Source of the DNA: an uncultured Selenomonadales bacterium
GTDB taxonomy: Bacteria > Bacillota > Negativicutes > Selenomonadales > Selenomonadaceae
NCBI GenBank assembly: GCA_937877565.1
Contig: CALFJB010000062.1
Span: forward strand, 26,294 to 90,293
DNA: 64,000 nucleotides
Direction: 5' to 3'
The notes under the pieces: generated by a model
What the model saw: the letters and a program-made list of their open reading frames with translations, nothing else
What the model was told of the DNA's origin: nothing
The model's database searches: none
Translations under genes and position numbers: made by a program
Part shown: piece after piece, positions 1 to 8,334 of the stretch
Position numbering within the stretch: the stretch's first letter is position 1
Layout of the letters: each line of letters starts with the position of its first letter

Positions 1-1652
1 CCGTTTTCGTCAGTCTTACGCTTGCCATTTTCCAAAACAATTTTAGCATGTGCGCCGCGTGATTCATCTCTCATTCTTGCGCCTTTGGTAATTGCCATTG
101 CGTAAAGAATCATATTGCGAAGTTGGCGAACAAACATAGCCTCTTGATTGGCAACGGGCGAATGGTCGGTAATTCCAATATCGTCCCAACGTTTGAGAAT
201 CTTTTTGAGTTCAACAAGGCAAGTATCTAAGCCGTTGTTATCGCGTTCAATGGCGACGTATTTATACATTAAATCGCCCATTTCGTGATGCAACTTGTGA
301 GCATTTTCCGGACCGTTCATCGTCAAAATTTTATCGTATTCGTTTTGGACTTCACGACGCGCCGCCTCAAGTTCTTCAGCAGTTAAATCACTGCCCTTAT
401 TGCCGGTTTTCGCCCATTTCATAGCCTCCGGACCGGAAATTGTGCCGCTGTAAGCCGCGCTCAAAAGTGAATTTGCGCCAAGACGATTTGCGCCGTGATA
501 TTGATAGTCACATTCGCCGCTGGCCATTAAGCCGGGTATATTTGTATTGTGCAACCTGTCAACCCAAATTCCGCCCATTGAATAGTGAACAGACGGGAAA
601 ATTTCCATTGGAACTTTGCGCGGGTCTTGTCCTACAAATTCGCTGTACATTTCCAGAATACCGCCGAGTTTTCTTTCAAGATAACCGCTGTCAATGTGCG
701 ATAAATCTAAATAAACGCGGTTTTCGCCGTTAATTCCAAGTCCCATATGTACGCAAACCTTGTAAATTGCGCGGCTTGCAACGTCACGCGGTACAAGGTT
801 GCCATACGCAGGGTACATTTCCTCAAGGAAGTACCAAGGCTTACCGTCTTTGTAAACCCAAACGCGCCCGCCTTCGCCTCTGCAAGCCTCACTCATCAAG
901 CGGTTTTTGTCACTGCCCGGAATTGCGGTAGGATGAATTTGAATAAATTCGGGATTGGCAATTTCTGCGCCTTGCTGATAAACGGCTGAAACTGCAGAAC
1001 CGTTGCAGATTGTAGACGCCGTGCAACGTCCAAAAACTTGTCCGGGACCGCCTGTAGCCAAAATTACAGTGTCAGCGGTAAAGGCGCGAATTTCCATTGT
1101 ATTCATATTCTGCGCGACGAGTCCGCGACAAATTCCCTCTTTGTTTTTGATAATCTTGATAAATTCCCAAAATTCGTATTTGTTGACAGAGCCTTTGACT
1201 TCCCAACGTCTAACTTGTTCATCAAGCGCGTATAAAATTTGTTGTCCTGTCGTTGAACCTGCAAAGCAAGTGCGTTTGTGTTTTTGTCCGCCGAAATTGC
1301 GTAAATCTAAAACGCCTTCAGAAGTGCGCGTAAAGGGTACGCCCATTCTGTCAAACATTTTAATAAGTTTTGGAGCCGCCTCAACCATACCTTTAACGGC
1401 AATTTGATCAGCTAAAAAGTCCCCGCCATAAACTGTATCGTCAAAATGTTCGTAAATGCTGTCGTGTTCGCCTTTCGTATCCATACAGGCGTTAATGCCG
1501 CCTTGAGCGCAAAGGGAATGTGAACGCTTAACAGGACAGTAAGAAAATAAATCAACTTCGCCGCCCAATTCGCAGACTTTAATTGTGGCGAGCAGTCCTG
1601 AAATACCGCCGCCGACTATTGCAATTTTCTTTTTGCTCATATCTTTAGCCAT
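1..1652 (-). CDS. sdhA: Succinate dehydrogenase / fumarate reductase flavoprotein subunit (C-terminal end outside window)
   Basis: Flavoprotein subunit of the membrane complex that interconverts succinate and fumarate. About 550 residues are visible; the C terminus lies beyond the left edge. Seen: an N-terminal dinucleotide-binding motif GGGISG at about residues 14-19, the segment RSHSLCAQGGINA that carries the flavin-linked His in this family, HPTAIP, SEACRGEGG, and HGANRLGANSLL near the substrate site. The start ATG at 1652 is chosen because GAGGTGGG sits 6 bases upstream; a second in-frame ATG at 1640 has none. It follows the cytochrome b gene by 12 bp, so the two are one operon; the iron-sulfur subunit should lie just left of the window. 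In anaerobic Negativicutes this enzyme commonly works as a fumarate reductase, but the direction cannot be read from sequence. Confidence 0.95.
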   Translation of the reverse strand, partial: MAKDMSKKKIAIVGGGISGLLATIKVCELGGEVDLFSYCPVKRSHSLCAQGGINACMDTKGEHDSIYEHFDDTVYGGDFLADQIAVKGMVEAAPKLIKMFDRMGVPFTRTSEGVLDLRNFGGQKHKRTCFAGSTTGQQILYALDEQVRRWEVKGSVNKYEFWEFIKIIKNKEGICRGLVAQNMNTMEIRAFTADTVILATGGPGQVFGRCTASTICNGSAVSAVYQQGAEIANPEFIQIHPTAIPGSDKNRLMSEACRGEGGRVWVYKDGKPWYFLEEMYPAYGNLVPRDVASRAIYKVCVHMGLGINGENRVYLDLSHIDSGYLERKLGGILEMYSEFVGQDPRKVPMEIFPSVHYSMGGIWVDRLHNTNIPGLMASGECDYQYHGANRLGANSLLSAAYSGTISGPEAMKWAKTGNKGSDLTAEELEAARREVQNEYDKILTMNGPENAHKLHHEMGDLMYKYVAIERDNNGLDTCLVELKKILKRWDDIGITDHSPVANQEAMFVRQLRNMILYAMAITKGARMRDESRGAHAKIVLENGKRKTDEN

Positions 1653-1664
1653 ATTCTACCCACC

Positions 1665-2285
1665 TCAATACATGAAATAACTAGCCATAAAAGCAACCGT
1701 AACAACGCAGAGAACCGCACAAAGTCCCATGCTGATAACGCTGATAGCATTTTGGGAGCGCGGACCTTTGGTAATACCCCATGTCATGCAAAAAGTAGTA
1801 ATACCGTTGCAGAAATGGAAAATCGCCGCCCACATACCCAAAATATAAAGTATGGTAACGATTGGATTTTGGAACATATTTTGCAAAAGTTCAAATGACA
1901 TTGGCGTACCTGTAATGCCTTTAATGTAAATGCGAAGATAGCCGACGTGCCAAATTAAAAATACTACCAAAAACCACGCAGTCCAACGTTGCAAAGTAAA
2001 ATTCCAGTTACGAAGATAGCCGAAACGTTGAGGATTGTTATTGGCTTGAAGTGCAATGTAAATACCATAAATGCCATGAAATAAAATCGGTACGGCGTAC
2101 ATTCCTATTTCAATAGCGTAAAAAACCGGTTTGGGAATTTCCTCAACCATTCCCATTGCTTGATTGAAAAGTTCCGGTCCTGCCATTGCTACGGAGTTTG
2201 TTATTACGTGTTCAATTATAAAAAATCCAAGACACAACAAACCGCACAGCGAATGAAGACGCCGTAAATAAAATGTGGTGTGCAT
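1665..2285 (-). CDS. sdhC: Succinate dehydrogenase / fumarate reductase cytochrome b subunit, B type
   Basis: Single membrane anchor subunit of 206 residues, the length typical of the B-type complex (Bacillus SdhC, Wolinella FrdC). Five hydrophobic segments are visible, with His at 26, 70, 113 and 157 inside or next to them, fitting the ligands of two b-type hemes. Such anchors exchange electrons with the quinone pool. RBS AAGGAGGG lies before the ATG. It is preceded by a heptad palindrome (2307-2399) that separates it from the fumarase genes transcribed in the same direction. Confidence 0.93.
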   Translation of the reverse strand: MHTTFYLRRLHSLCGLLCLGFFIIEHVITNSVAMAGPELFNQAMGMVEEIPKPVFYAIEIGMYAVPILFHGIYGIYIALQANNNPQRFGYLRNWNFTLQRWTAWFLVVFLIWHVGYLRIYIKGITGTPMSFELLQNMFQNPIVTILYILGMWAAIFHFCNGITTFCMTWGITKGPRSQNAISVISMGLCAVLCVVTVAFMASYFMY

Positions 2286-2306
2286 TTTTGCCCTCCTTGT
2301 TTTTTG

Positions 2307-2399
2307 TAGGGGTTAGCGGTTAGCCGTCAGCGGTTAGGGAAGAAACTGAAAAATTTTTCCAATATTCCCTAACCCCTAACACCTAGAACCTAACCTCTA
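2307..2399. repeat. Heptad palindrome element A (TAG-core units, two 35-bp arms)
   Basis: Left arm: five 7-base units of the form TAGNNGT (TAGGGGT, TAGCGGT and relatives). Right arm: the reverse complement of five similar units. The arms end in TAGGGAA and TTCCCTA around a loop of about 23 nt. The core triplet and flanking T/G positions pair; the variable positions often do not. The element fills the space between fumarase beta and sdhC, and its last TAG (minus strand, 2397-2399) is the stop codon of fumarase beta. Confidence 0.75.
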
Positions 2400-2969
2400 G
2401 ATTTTGCTCATATCGAAATTACGATATGGTTTTTGCCCAATTTCATAAAAGTTATTGCCTTCGCAGTCAATGACGACAATAGCAGGAAAATCTACAACTT
2501 CCAACGCCGCCACTGCCTCCGGTCCAAGTTCAGGATAAGCCAAAACTTTGTAACTTTTAACAGACTTAGCGATTAAAGCCGCCGCGCCGCCAACTGCCGC
2601 AAAATAAGTCGCGCCGTTCCTCTTCATAGCCTCAATAACTTCAGGCTCGCGGGAGCCTTTGCCAACCATTCCTTTAATACCTTGATCTAACATTGTCGGG
2701 GTATAAGCGTCCATTCTGCCGGAAGTCGTAGGACCGCATGAGCCAATAGGATCGCCGGGTTTCGCCGGTGTAGGTCCAAGATAATAAACAATTTGGTTAT
2801 TCCAGTCAACGGGCAATTTTTCGCCGCGTGCAAGTGCCTCTGTCATTGCTTTATGTGCGGCGTCGCGTGCGCTTATGATTGTGCCGGTAATTAAAACGCT
2901 GTCGCCGGCTTTAAGTTTTCTTGACATTTCTTCAGTAAAAGGCGTTGTAATTCTGATACTTTCAGCCAT
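2397..2969 (-). CDS. Class I (Fe-S) fumarate hydratase, beta subunit
   Basis: C-terminal domain of the two-subunit iron-sulfur fumarase, which hydrates fumarate to malate. 190 residues. Seen: the family segments DSVLITGTIISARDAAH, YYLGPTPAKPGDPIGSCGPTTSGRMD and GKGSR. L-tartrate dehydratase beta has the same fold, but the position beside sdhCA and the alpha subunit favours fumarase. Start ATG at 2969, 8 nt after GGGAG of a conserved SD cassette (2973-2995). The TAG stop is part of palindrome A. Confidence 0.9.
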   Translation of the reverse strand: MAESIRITTPFTEEMSRKLKAGDSVLITGTIISARDAAHKAMTEALARGEKLPVDWNNQIVYYLGPTPAKPGDPIGSCGPTTSGRMDAYTPTMLDQGIKGMVGKGSREPEVIEAMKRNGATYFAAVGGAAALIAKSVKSYKVLAYPELGPEAVAALEVVDFPAIVVIDCEGNNFYEIGQKPYRNFDMSKI

Positions 2970-2972
2970 TTG

Positions 2973-2995
2973 AAAATCTCCCTTCGGTCGATTTT
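2973..2995 (-). promoter_or_regulatory. Conserved SD cassette, copy 1
   Basis: On the minus strand this 23-nt block begins AAAATC, holds CCGAAGGGAG in the middle and ends GATTTT; the two ends are complementary and could form a short hairpin. It places GGGAG 8 nt before the fumarase beta ATG. The same block occurs before the starts at 13534 and 41217, each time joined to a heptad palindrome. Confidence 0.7.
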
Positions 2996-3067
2996 AGGTG
3001 ACAGGATACAGGCAACAGGTTACAGGGATTTGAAACTGTTACCTGTCAGCTGTTTCCTGTTTCCTAA
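2996..3067. repeat. Heptad palindrome element B (AGGNNAC units)
   Basis: Left arm units AGGTGAC, AGGATAC, AGGCAAC and AGGTTAC; right arm is the reverse complement of AGGAAAC, AGGAAAC, AGCTGAC and AGGTAAC. Loop near 3026-3040. The period is again seven but the core (CAGG) differs from element A, only 600 bp away. It fills the gap between fumarase alpha and the SD cassette of fumarase beta. Confidence 0.75.
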
Positions 3068-3910
3068 TTATAAAATTCTGTGAGAATGGCGCATTGCGTG
3101 GCAGCAAATAGTTACTGCAACCGGCAAGCCTGCAATGTGCGTTGGTCCCCATTCAACATTAACGGCAAGTGCTGAAGTTGTACCGCCGAGTTGCGGACCA
3201 ATTCCCGTTGAGTTGATTAATTCAAGTAATTCTTCTTCAAGTTTTGCATATTCCGGCATTGGGTTTCTTTCGTCAATCGAACGAGTCAAAGCTTTTTTGG
3301 AAAGTAAAGCCGCCCTGTCCATAGTGCCGCCAATTCCAACGCCAACAACCATTGGCGGGCAGGGATTCATACTGGCATGCAAAATAATTTCCATAACGGC
3401 TTTTTTGACGCCTTTTACGCCGTCCGCCGGTACAAGCATTTTGACGCCGGATTTATTTTCTGAACCAAAACCTTTTGGCGCAATGGTAATTTCCAATTTG
3501 TCGCCGGGTACAATTTCGGTATAAATTACGCCGGGCGTATTGTTTTTCGTGTTTACGCGATTGAAAAGCGGTTCGCCGACAACAGATTTTCTCAAATAGC
3601 CTTCGGTGTAACCTTTTGCGATACCGTCATTGATGGCTTGATTAAAATCGCCGCCGACAATGTGTAAATCCTGTCCGAGTTTCACAAAAACTATCGTCAT
3701 ACCCGTATCTTGACAATAGGGGCGATCTTCAGCCTTTGCAATTTCGGCGTTTTTAATAATTTGATCAAGGACAATTTGCCCGACGGGCGATTTTTCAGTT
3801 TCGCGCCCGCGCTTAAGCCCGTTGTAAACATCTTCGGGCAGGTAGTACGCCGCCTCTTTGCACATTTCAGCGACGTTTTCAGTTATAACTTTTACGTCTA
3901 ACTCTCTCAA
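3068..3910 (-). CDS. Class I (Fe-S) fumarate hydratase, alpha subunit
   Basis: N-terminal catalytic subunit of the two-subunit Fe-S fumarase, 280 residues as usual. Seen: PYCQDTGM with a probable cluster-ligand Cys, GSENKSGVKML, NPCPPMVVGVGIGG with a second Cys, and LGGTTSALAVNVE. Start is TTG at 3910, set by AGGAGGG 8 nt upstream. It pairs with the downstream beta subunit and then sdhCA, giving a malate-fumarate-succinate module, the C4 branch used in anaerobic fumarate respiration and propionate formation. Tartrate dehydratase alpha is a less likely alternative. Confidence 0.9.
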   Translation of the reverse strand: MRELDVKVITENVAEMCKEAAYYLPEDVYNGLKRGRETEKSPVGQIVLDQIIKNAEIAKAEDRPYCQDTGMTIVFVKLGQDLHIVGGDFNQAINDGIAKGYTEGYLRKSVVGEPLFNRVNTKNNTPGVIYTEIVPGDKLEITIAPKGFGSENKSGVKMLVPADGVKGVKKAVMEIILHASMNPCPPMVVGVGIGGTMDRAALLSKKALTRSIDERNPMPEYAKLEEELLELINSTGIGPQLGGTTSALAVNVEWGPTHIAGLPVAVTICCHAMRHSHRIL

Positions 3911-3988
3911 CGTTAATCCCTCCTGTAAATTTATAAGAATACTACTTGCAATTTATTAGCCGTGACAAAAAAAAATCCTGCCGCGCCG

Positions 3989-4405
3989 TTAAATTTTTAC
4001 AGTCTTTAACAAATTTTGGCAACCGCGCAAAATATCTTCGTAAGTTTTGGCAAAGCCGTTTTTGTCCCAAGGAATGTCAGTTTCAAGCAACATTTGAATT
4101 TTATTTTGAGAATCGCCGCCGCAAATATTTTTAACCTGTTCGACGTTGCCCGCGTCCATACAAATTATTTTGTCGAATTTTTCATAATCAGCCGCCGTAA
4201 TTTGTCGCGCAGTGTGTTTTGTATAGGGAATATTTTCTTCGCGCAGTTTTTGAGCAATTCCTGCGTGTAAATCGCCGCCGTCAGTTGGCTTTGACGCCGC
4301 CGACTCAATCACAAAATTTGCGTCATCGCCTACAAGTTTTTTCATAACAAATTCCGCCATTGGTGAACGTCCTGTATTGCCACTACAGACAAATAAAATT
4401 TTCAT
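3989..4405 (-). CDS. Low-molecular-weight protein-tyrosine phosphatase family protein
   Basis: About 138 residues, the family's normal size. The N terminus holds the phosphate-binding loop C-x5-R as CSGNTGRSP, followed by MAEFVMKKL. The usual C-terminal DP(Y/W) acid motif appears only in altered form as DIPWD, so the general acid is uncertain. Members dephosphorylate protein tyrosine or arginine, or act in exopolysaccharide control or arsenate reduction; none can be chosen here. Start ATG at 4405 is preferred over GTG 4411 because GGAGGT is 6 nt upstream of the ATG and abuts the GTG. Confidence 0.82.
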   Translation of the reverse strand: MKILFVCSGNTGRSPMAEFVMKKLVGDDANFVIESAASKPTDGGDLHAGIAQKLREENIPYTKHTARQITAADYEKFDKIICMDAGNVEQVKNICGGDSQNKIQMLLETDIPWDKNGFAKTYEDILRGCQNLLKTVKI

Positions 4406-4497
4406 TTCCACACCTCCAAAAAAATTTACGTCGTTATTATAACTTCAATCTAAACTTTTTTCTACTACGTGTTATAATCTGCGTGAGGTGAATTTTT

Positions 4498-5010
4498 GTG
4501 CCGAATGAAAATTTTAAATTTAACAGTGTCATTGAAAAATATTTTGGTGCGGCTGAAATTGTTGAAATTCCTTCAGAAATTGACGGCGTACCGGTAACCA
4601 AAATTGGCGATTGTGCTTTTGAAAATTGCAATACTGTAAAAGAAATTTATATTCCTAATTCAGTAAAAGAAATTGGCGAATATGCTTTCTGGGATTGTCG
4701 CAACTTACAAAAGGTTCATTTGCCGAAATTTTTAAAAGAAATAAGCAACGATACTTTTAATGATTGCTGCAGCTTGATTGAAATTAATATTCCCGATTCT
4801 GTCAAAAAGATTGACTTTCAGGCTTTTTTCGGCTGTCACAGTTTGATTGAAATTTATATTCCGGATTCTGTTGAAGAAATTGGCGAAAATGCTTTTTGGA
4901 ATTGCCGCAATTTGAGAAAAGCTTATATAAATATTGAAAAGTGGAGTATTGAAAAACTTCAAAAAATTTTTGATTTAGATGACGTTAAAATTTTGCCACT
5001 TGTGATATAA
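4498..5010 (+). CDS. BspA-type leucine-rich-repeat protein
   Basis: 170 residues built from about five copies of a 23-residue LRR_5 unit with the pattern IPDSVKKIxxxAFxxCxxLxEIYIP. No signal peptide or membrane segment. Start is GTG with GAGGTG 8 nt before it. Family members are used in protein-protein contacts and surface adhesion; without an export signal a cytoplasmic binding role is equally possible. A TATAAT at 4473-4478 lies 20 bp upstream, and a near-identical TATAATCTGCG(T/C)GAGGTG block precedes the next gene. Confidence 0.8.
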   Translation: MPNENFKFNSVIEKYFGAAEIVEIPSEIDGVPVTKIGDCAFENCNTVKEIYIPNSVKEIGEYAFWDCRNLQKVHLPKFLKEISNDTFNDCCSLIEINIPDSVKKIDFQAFFGCHSLIEIYIPDSVEEIGENAFWNCRNLRKAYINIEKWSIEKLQKIFDLDDVKILPLVI

Positions 5011-5030
5011 TCTGCGCGAGGTGATTTTTT

Positions 5031-6437
5031 ATGACAGCATTTTTAACAGCTCTTGCAGCATTGCTGATAGGTTATTTTATTTATGGCAGTATCGTTGAGA
5101 AATTTTTCAGACCGACGAACGCACCGACGCCCGCTATTACGAAAAGAGACGGCGTTGACTTTATGCCGTTGCCGACGTGGAAAATTTTTATGATACAGCT
5201 TTTAAACATTGCGGGACTTGGACCAATTTTTGGCGCGTTAGGCGGCGCAATTTGGGGACCAAGCGTTTATTTGTGGATTGTACTTGGAACGATTTTTGCG
5301 GGCGGCGTCCACGATTATTTTTCTGGAATGGTAAGCATGCGCGAAGGCGGCAAATCGCTTTCTGAAATTGTCGGAAAATATTTAGGTACATCTTCTTTAA
5401 TGGTTATGAGAATTTTCTTGATTGTACTGTTGGTTTTACTAAGCGCGGTTTTCACGGTTGGCCCTGCGGGACTTTTGGAAAAATTAAGCGGAATAAATTT
5501 ACAAATTTTAGTTATTGCAATTTTAATTTATTATTTTCTTGCAACGCTTTTACCTATTGATAAAATCATTGGCAGTTTGTACCCGATTTTTGGAGTTTGT
5601 TTTATAGTAATGGCGTTGGGCGTAATGGGCGGAATGTTATTTAGCGGCTTGCCGATGCCGGAAATGCAACTTGCGAATTTGCATCCCAAAGGCGACGATA
5701 TGCCAATATTCCCGTTTATGTTTATAACGGTTGCTTGCGGAGCGATTAGCGGTTTTCACGCCACGCAGTCTCCAATAATGTCTCGTTGTATACCGAATGA
5801 ACATTTGGCACGCCCGGTATTTTATGGCGCAATGGTTTGCGAAGGAATTATAGCTTTAATTTGGGCGGCGGCAGGTATTACTTTCTTTCACGGTACTGAA
5901 GGACTTGCAGCGGAAATTTCAAGCGGCGGCGCGGGCGCGGCTGTCTACAAAATTTGTCAAGATTCTATGGGTAGCGGTATTGGTATGGCGTTAGCTATGA
6001 TTGGCGTTATAGTTTGCCCAATTACTTCCGGCGATACTGCGCTTAGAAGTGCAAGATTAATTCTTTCAGATTGGATTGAACTTCCTCAAGCTCAAATTAA
6101 AAACCGCTTAATTTTCGCCGTACCAATGATAATTGCCGTTGGAATTATTACTCAACTGGATTATAATTCTGTTTGGAGATATTTTGCGTGGACTAATCAA
6201 ACTGTTGCAACGATTGTACTTTGGATGGGTACAGTTTATATGACTAAAAAATTTCCGGGACGCTCATTTTTAATTCCGTTTATTCCCGCAATGTTTATGA
6301 CATTCGTTACAACAACTTACATTATACAAGCTCCTGAAGGTTTCCAATTTCCGGCAATGGTTGGAAATATTTTAGCGTTAATTTTTGCGGTAGTTTGTTT
6401 CTTACAATTTAAAAGAACTTGTCAGCCTAAATTTTAA
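5031..6437 (+). CDS. cstA: CstA-family carbon starvation / peptide or pyruvate transporter
   Basis: 468 residues with many hydrophobic helices. The start (GYFIYGSIVEKFF), the segment NIAGLGPIFGALGGAIWGPSVYLWIVLGTIFAGGVHD and GFHATQSPIMSRC are characteristic of the CstA family. It belongs to the short class (about 470-490 residues, against about 700 in E. coli CstA). Family members import peptides or pyruvate. RBS GAGGTG lies 9 nt before the ATG. It is followed by an 87-bp gap and hypB, so coupling to hydrogenase genes is not implied. Confidence 0.88.
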   Translation: MTAFLTALAALLIGYFIYGSIVEKFFRPTNAPTPAITKRDGVDFMPLPTWKIFMIQLLNIAGLGPIFGALGGAIWGPSVYLWIVLGTIFAGGVHDYFSGMVSMREGGKSLSEIVGKYLGTSSLMVMRIFLIVLLVLLSAVFTVGPAGLLEKLSGINLQILVIAILIYYFLATLLPIDKIIGSLYPIFGVCFIVMALGVMGGMLFSGLPMPEMQLANLHPKGDDMPIFPFMFITVACGAISGFHATQSPIMSRCIPNEHLARPVFYGAMVCEGIIALIWAAAGITFFHGTEGLAAEISSGGAGAAVYKICQDSMGSGIGMALAMIGVIVCPITSGDTALRSARLILSDWIELPQAQIKNRLIFAVPMIIAVGIITQLDYNSVWRYFAWTNQTVATIVLWMGTVYMTKKFPGRSFLIPFIPAMFMTFVTTTYIIQAPEGFQFPAMVGNILALIFAVVCFLQFKRTCQPKF

Positions 6438-6524
6438 ATTGCACACGGCTTAATTGTTATTGAAAAAATTTTACGAAAGGGCAGACGTTTTTAAAATATC
6501 CGCTCTTTTTTTGGAGGTAATGTC

Positions 6525-7172
6525 ATGGAAGTTAAAGTTATGAAAAATATTTTAGGCGAAAATGATAAAATCGCTGATGAAAACAGGAAACTTTTTGCAG
6601 AAAAAAATATTACAGTTATAAATTTAATGGGATCGCCCGGTAGCGGTAAAACTTCTCTGCTTGAAAAAATTTTGTCCAAACTTGCCGAAAAAATTAAAGT
6701 TGCCGTAATTGAAGGCGATTTATTTACAGCCAAAGACGCTGAAAGAATTGAACGCCAAAATATTTCAGTTGTACAGATTAACACGGCGGGCGGCTGTCAT
6801 TTGGATGCGGCAATGGTAAGACGCGCCGCAGAAAGTTTGAACCTTGACGAATTAAATTTAATCATTGTCGAAAATGTCGGCAATTTAGTTTGTCCCGCCG
6901 AATTTGACGTTGGCGAAAATTTCAAGGCGGTTGTACTTTCAATCACTGAAGGCGATGACAAGCCTTTAAAGTATCCGCTGATTTTCAAAGAATCCGCCAT
7001 TACTTTGCTGAATAAAATTGACTTGTTGCCGTATACAAATTTCAATCTGCAAAACGCTCGCGCAGATTTAACGACGATTCATCCGAACATTAAAATTTTT
7101 GAAACGTCTTGCACAAACGGCGCGGGACTTGATGATTTTTGCGATTGGATTTTAAAGGAGGTTACAAAATGA
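6525..7172 (+). CDS. hypB: Hydrogenase nickel-incorporation GTPase HypB
   Basis: GTPase that helps insert nickel into [NiFe]-hydrogenase (with HypA) and sometimes urease. 215 residues. Walker A GSPGSGKTSL near residues 35-44, EGDLFTAKDAERI, the metal-site segment TAGGCHLDAAMV, ENVGNLVCPAEFDVGE, and NKIDLLPY. No His-rich nickel-storage tail at the N terminus. RBS GGAGGT 6 nt upstream. Its TGA overlaps the ATG of the next gene (ATGA), so it is translationally coupled to the antitoxin gene mntA; the matching maturation protease is two genes downstream. HypA and the hydrogenase itself are not in the window. Confidence 0.95.
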   Translation: MEVKVMKNILGENDKIADENRKLFAEKNITVINLMGSPGSGKTSLLEKILSKLAEKIKVAVIEGDLFTAKDAERIERQNISVVQINTAGGCHLDAAMVRRAAESLNLDELNLIIVENVGNLVCPAEFDVGENFKAVVLSITEGDDKPLKYPLIFKESAITLLNKIDLLPYTNFNLQNARADLTTIHPNIKIFETSCTNGAGLDDFCDWILKEVTK

Positions 7173-7477
7173 GTAAGCCACGTTACACGATTGAAGAAAT
7201 TAAAGAAAAAGCCATTCCCATTGCCAAAAAGTACGGCGTTAAAACTTTGTGGCTTTTCGGGAGTTATGCACGCGGCGAAGCTGACGCTGAAAGCGACGTT
7301 GATTTTATTATGGACGGCGGAAAAATTCGCGGAATGATTAAATATTTTAGTTTTGTAAACGCACTGGAAGAAATTTTTAAATGTCATGTTGACGTTGTTA
7401 CAACCGGCATTTCCGACAAAGAATTTTTATCCGAAATTCAAAATGATGAGGTGTTAATTTATGAAGAAATCGCGTGA
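7169..7477 (+). CDS. mntA: MntA-type nucleotidyltransferase antitoxin
   Basis: Minimal nucleotidyltransferase of 102 residues. The exact MntA signature GS-x10-D-x-D is present: GS at residues 31-32, Asp 43 and Asp 45, with a further Asp at 75 (HVDVV) completing the metal site. In characterised HepT/MntA pairs the antitoxin AMPylates a Tyr of the HepT toxin and so neutralises it. Start ATG 7169 is chosen (GGAGG 7 nt upstream, ATGA overlap with hypB). It overlaps hepT by 17 bp. Confidence 0.9.
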   Translation: MSKPRYTIEEIKEKAIPIAKKYGVKTLWLFGSYARGEADAESDVDFIMDGGKIRGMIKYFSFVNALEEIFKCHVDVVTTGISDKEFLSEIQNDEVLIYEEIA

Positions 7478-7814
7478 TACCGATAAAATTGTTATTCAAA
7501 AAATGATTGAGTACTGCAATAAAATTGAAATTTTAAAAAGCAGATTCGGAATGGAATTTGAAAAATACATTGCAGATTTTGCTTTTCAGATGTCTTGCGA
7601 TATGTGCATTTTGCAGATTGGAGAACTTACAACACGCCTTACTCAAGAATTTAAAAATCAACATTCTGATATTGATTGGAAAGATATAAAAAATCTGCGA
7701 AATATTCACGCCCACGAATATGAAAAAGTTAATTATGAATATATGTGGAACACTTTAACTGAAGATATTCCGGCGTTAAAAAAATCTTTGCAGGCGATTC
7801 TTGAGGTGATTTAA
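7461..7814 (+). CDS. hepT: HepT-like (DUF86) ribonuclease toxin
   Basis: 117 residues, all-helical HEPN family. The toxin motif R-x4-H-x-Y is present as RNIHAHEY: Arg80 and His85 (active site) and Tyr87 (the residue modified by MntA in studied systems). The start ATG lies inside mntA, typical of this operon order. Its TAA overlaps the ATG of the hydrogenase maturation protease (TAATG), so toxin and protease are translationally coupled. HEPN toxins of this kind cut tRNA or mRNA; the target here is unknown. Confidence 0.9.
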   Translation: MKKSRDTDKIVIQKMIEYCNKIEILKSRFGMEFEKYIADFAFQMSCDMCILQIGELTTRLTQEFKNQHSDIDWKDIKNLRNIHAHEYEKVNYEYMWNTLTEDIPALKKSLQAILEVI

Positions 7815-8308
7815 TGGAAAGTTTATTTGTAAGCGAAATTACAGTTTTGGGAATTGGCAACACGATTCTTACCGATGAAGGTTTTGGCGTTAAAGTTGTT
7901 GAGTACCTGCGCGAAAATTATAAATTCCCCGACAATGTGCAACTGATTGACGGCGGAACTTTGGGCGTTGAATTGCAACATTTTATAATTGGCACTGAAA
8001 AACTTTTGATAATTGATTCAATAGACGGGGGCGCGGTTGAAGGTACAACTTTTCATTTGCATGGCGATGAAATTTTAAATCATTTTACGCAAAAAATTTC
8101 TACTCATGAAATTGGTATTCAAGATATTTTGACAATGTTGGAAATTACGGGCAAAAAAATTCCCTGCATTGAACTTTTGGGCGCACAGCCTTACAGTTTA
8201 AACGCAGGAATAAATTTAACTCCACAAATGCAAAAACTTTTACCAATTTTCGCAGATAAAGCACTGGAAATTTTAAAAAGTTGGGGCGTAGATTATCTCA
8301 AAAACTGA
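7814..8308 (+). CDS. Hydrogenase maturation protease (HyaD/HycI family)
   Basis: 164 residues. Endopeptidase that removes the C-terminal tail of the hydrogenase large subunit after nickel insertion. Seen: GIGNTILTDEGFGVKVVEYL with the nickel-sensing acidic residue, IDGGTLGVEL, IDSIDGG and STHEIGIQDIL with the metal-binding His. Start ATG overlaps the hepT stop. It belongs functionally with hypB, which implies an [NiFe]-hydrogenase elsewhere in the genome. Confidence 0.92.
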   Translation: MESLFVSEITVLGIGNTILTDEGFGVKVVEYLRENYKFPDNVQLIDGGTLGVELQHFIIGTEKLLIIDSIDGGAVEGTTFHLHGDEILNHFTQKISTHEIGIQDILTMLEITGKKIPCIELLGAQPYSLNAGINLTPQMQKLLPIFADKALEILKSWGVDYLKN

Positions 8309-8334
8309 CAATTGAAGTTGCGAAATTTAATTTG

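Noticed and set aside
440..1407. Plus-strand ORFs of 80-134 codons opposite sdhA
   Set aside because: Antisense shadows of the conserved flavoprotein gene.
2307..2399. Ordinary Rho-independent terminators
   Set aside because: Arms are long and imperfect, lack a following T tract in most copies, and sit between genes expected to be co-transcribed.
2307..3067. CRISPR-like or tandem minisatellite array
   Set aside because: Units are only 7 bases, degenerate, and arranged as two opposed arms; there are no 25-40-bp repeats with unique spacers.
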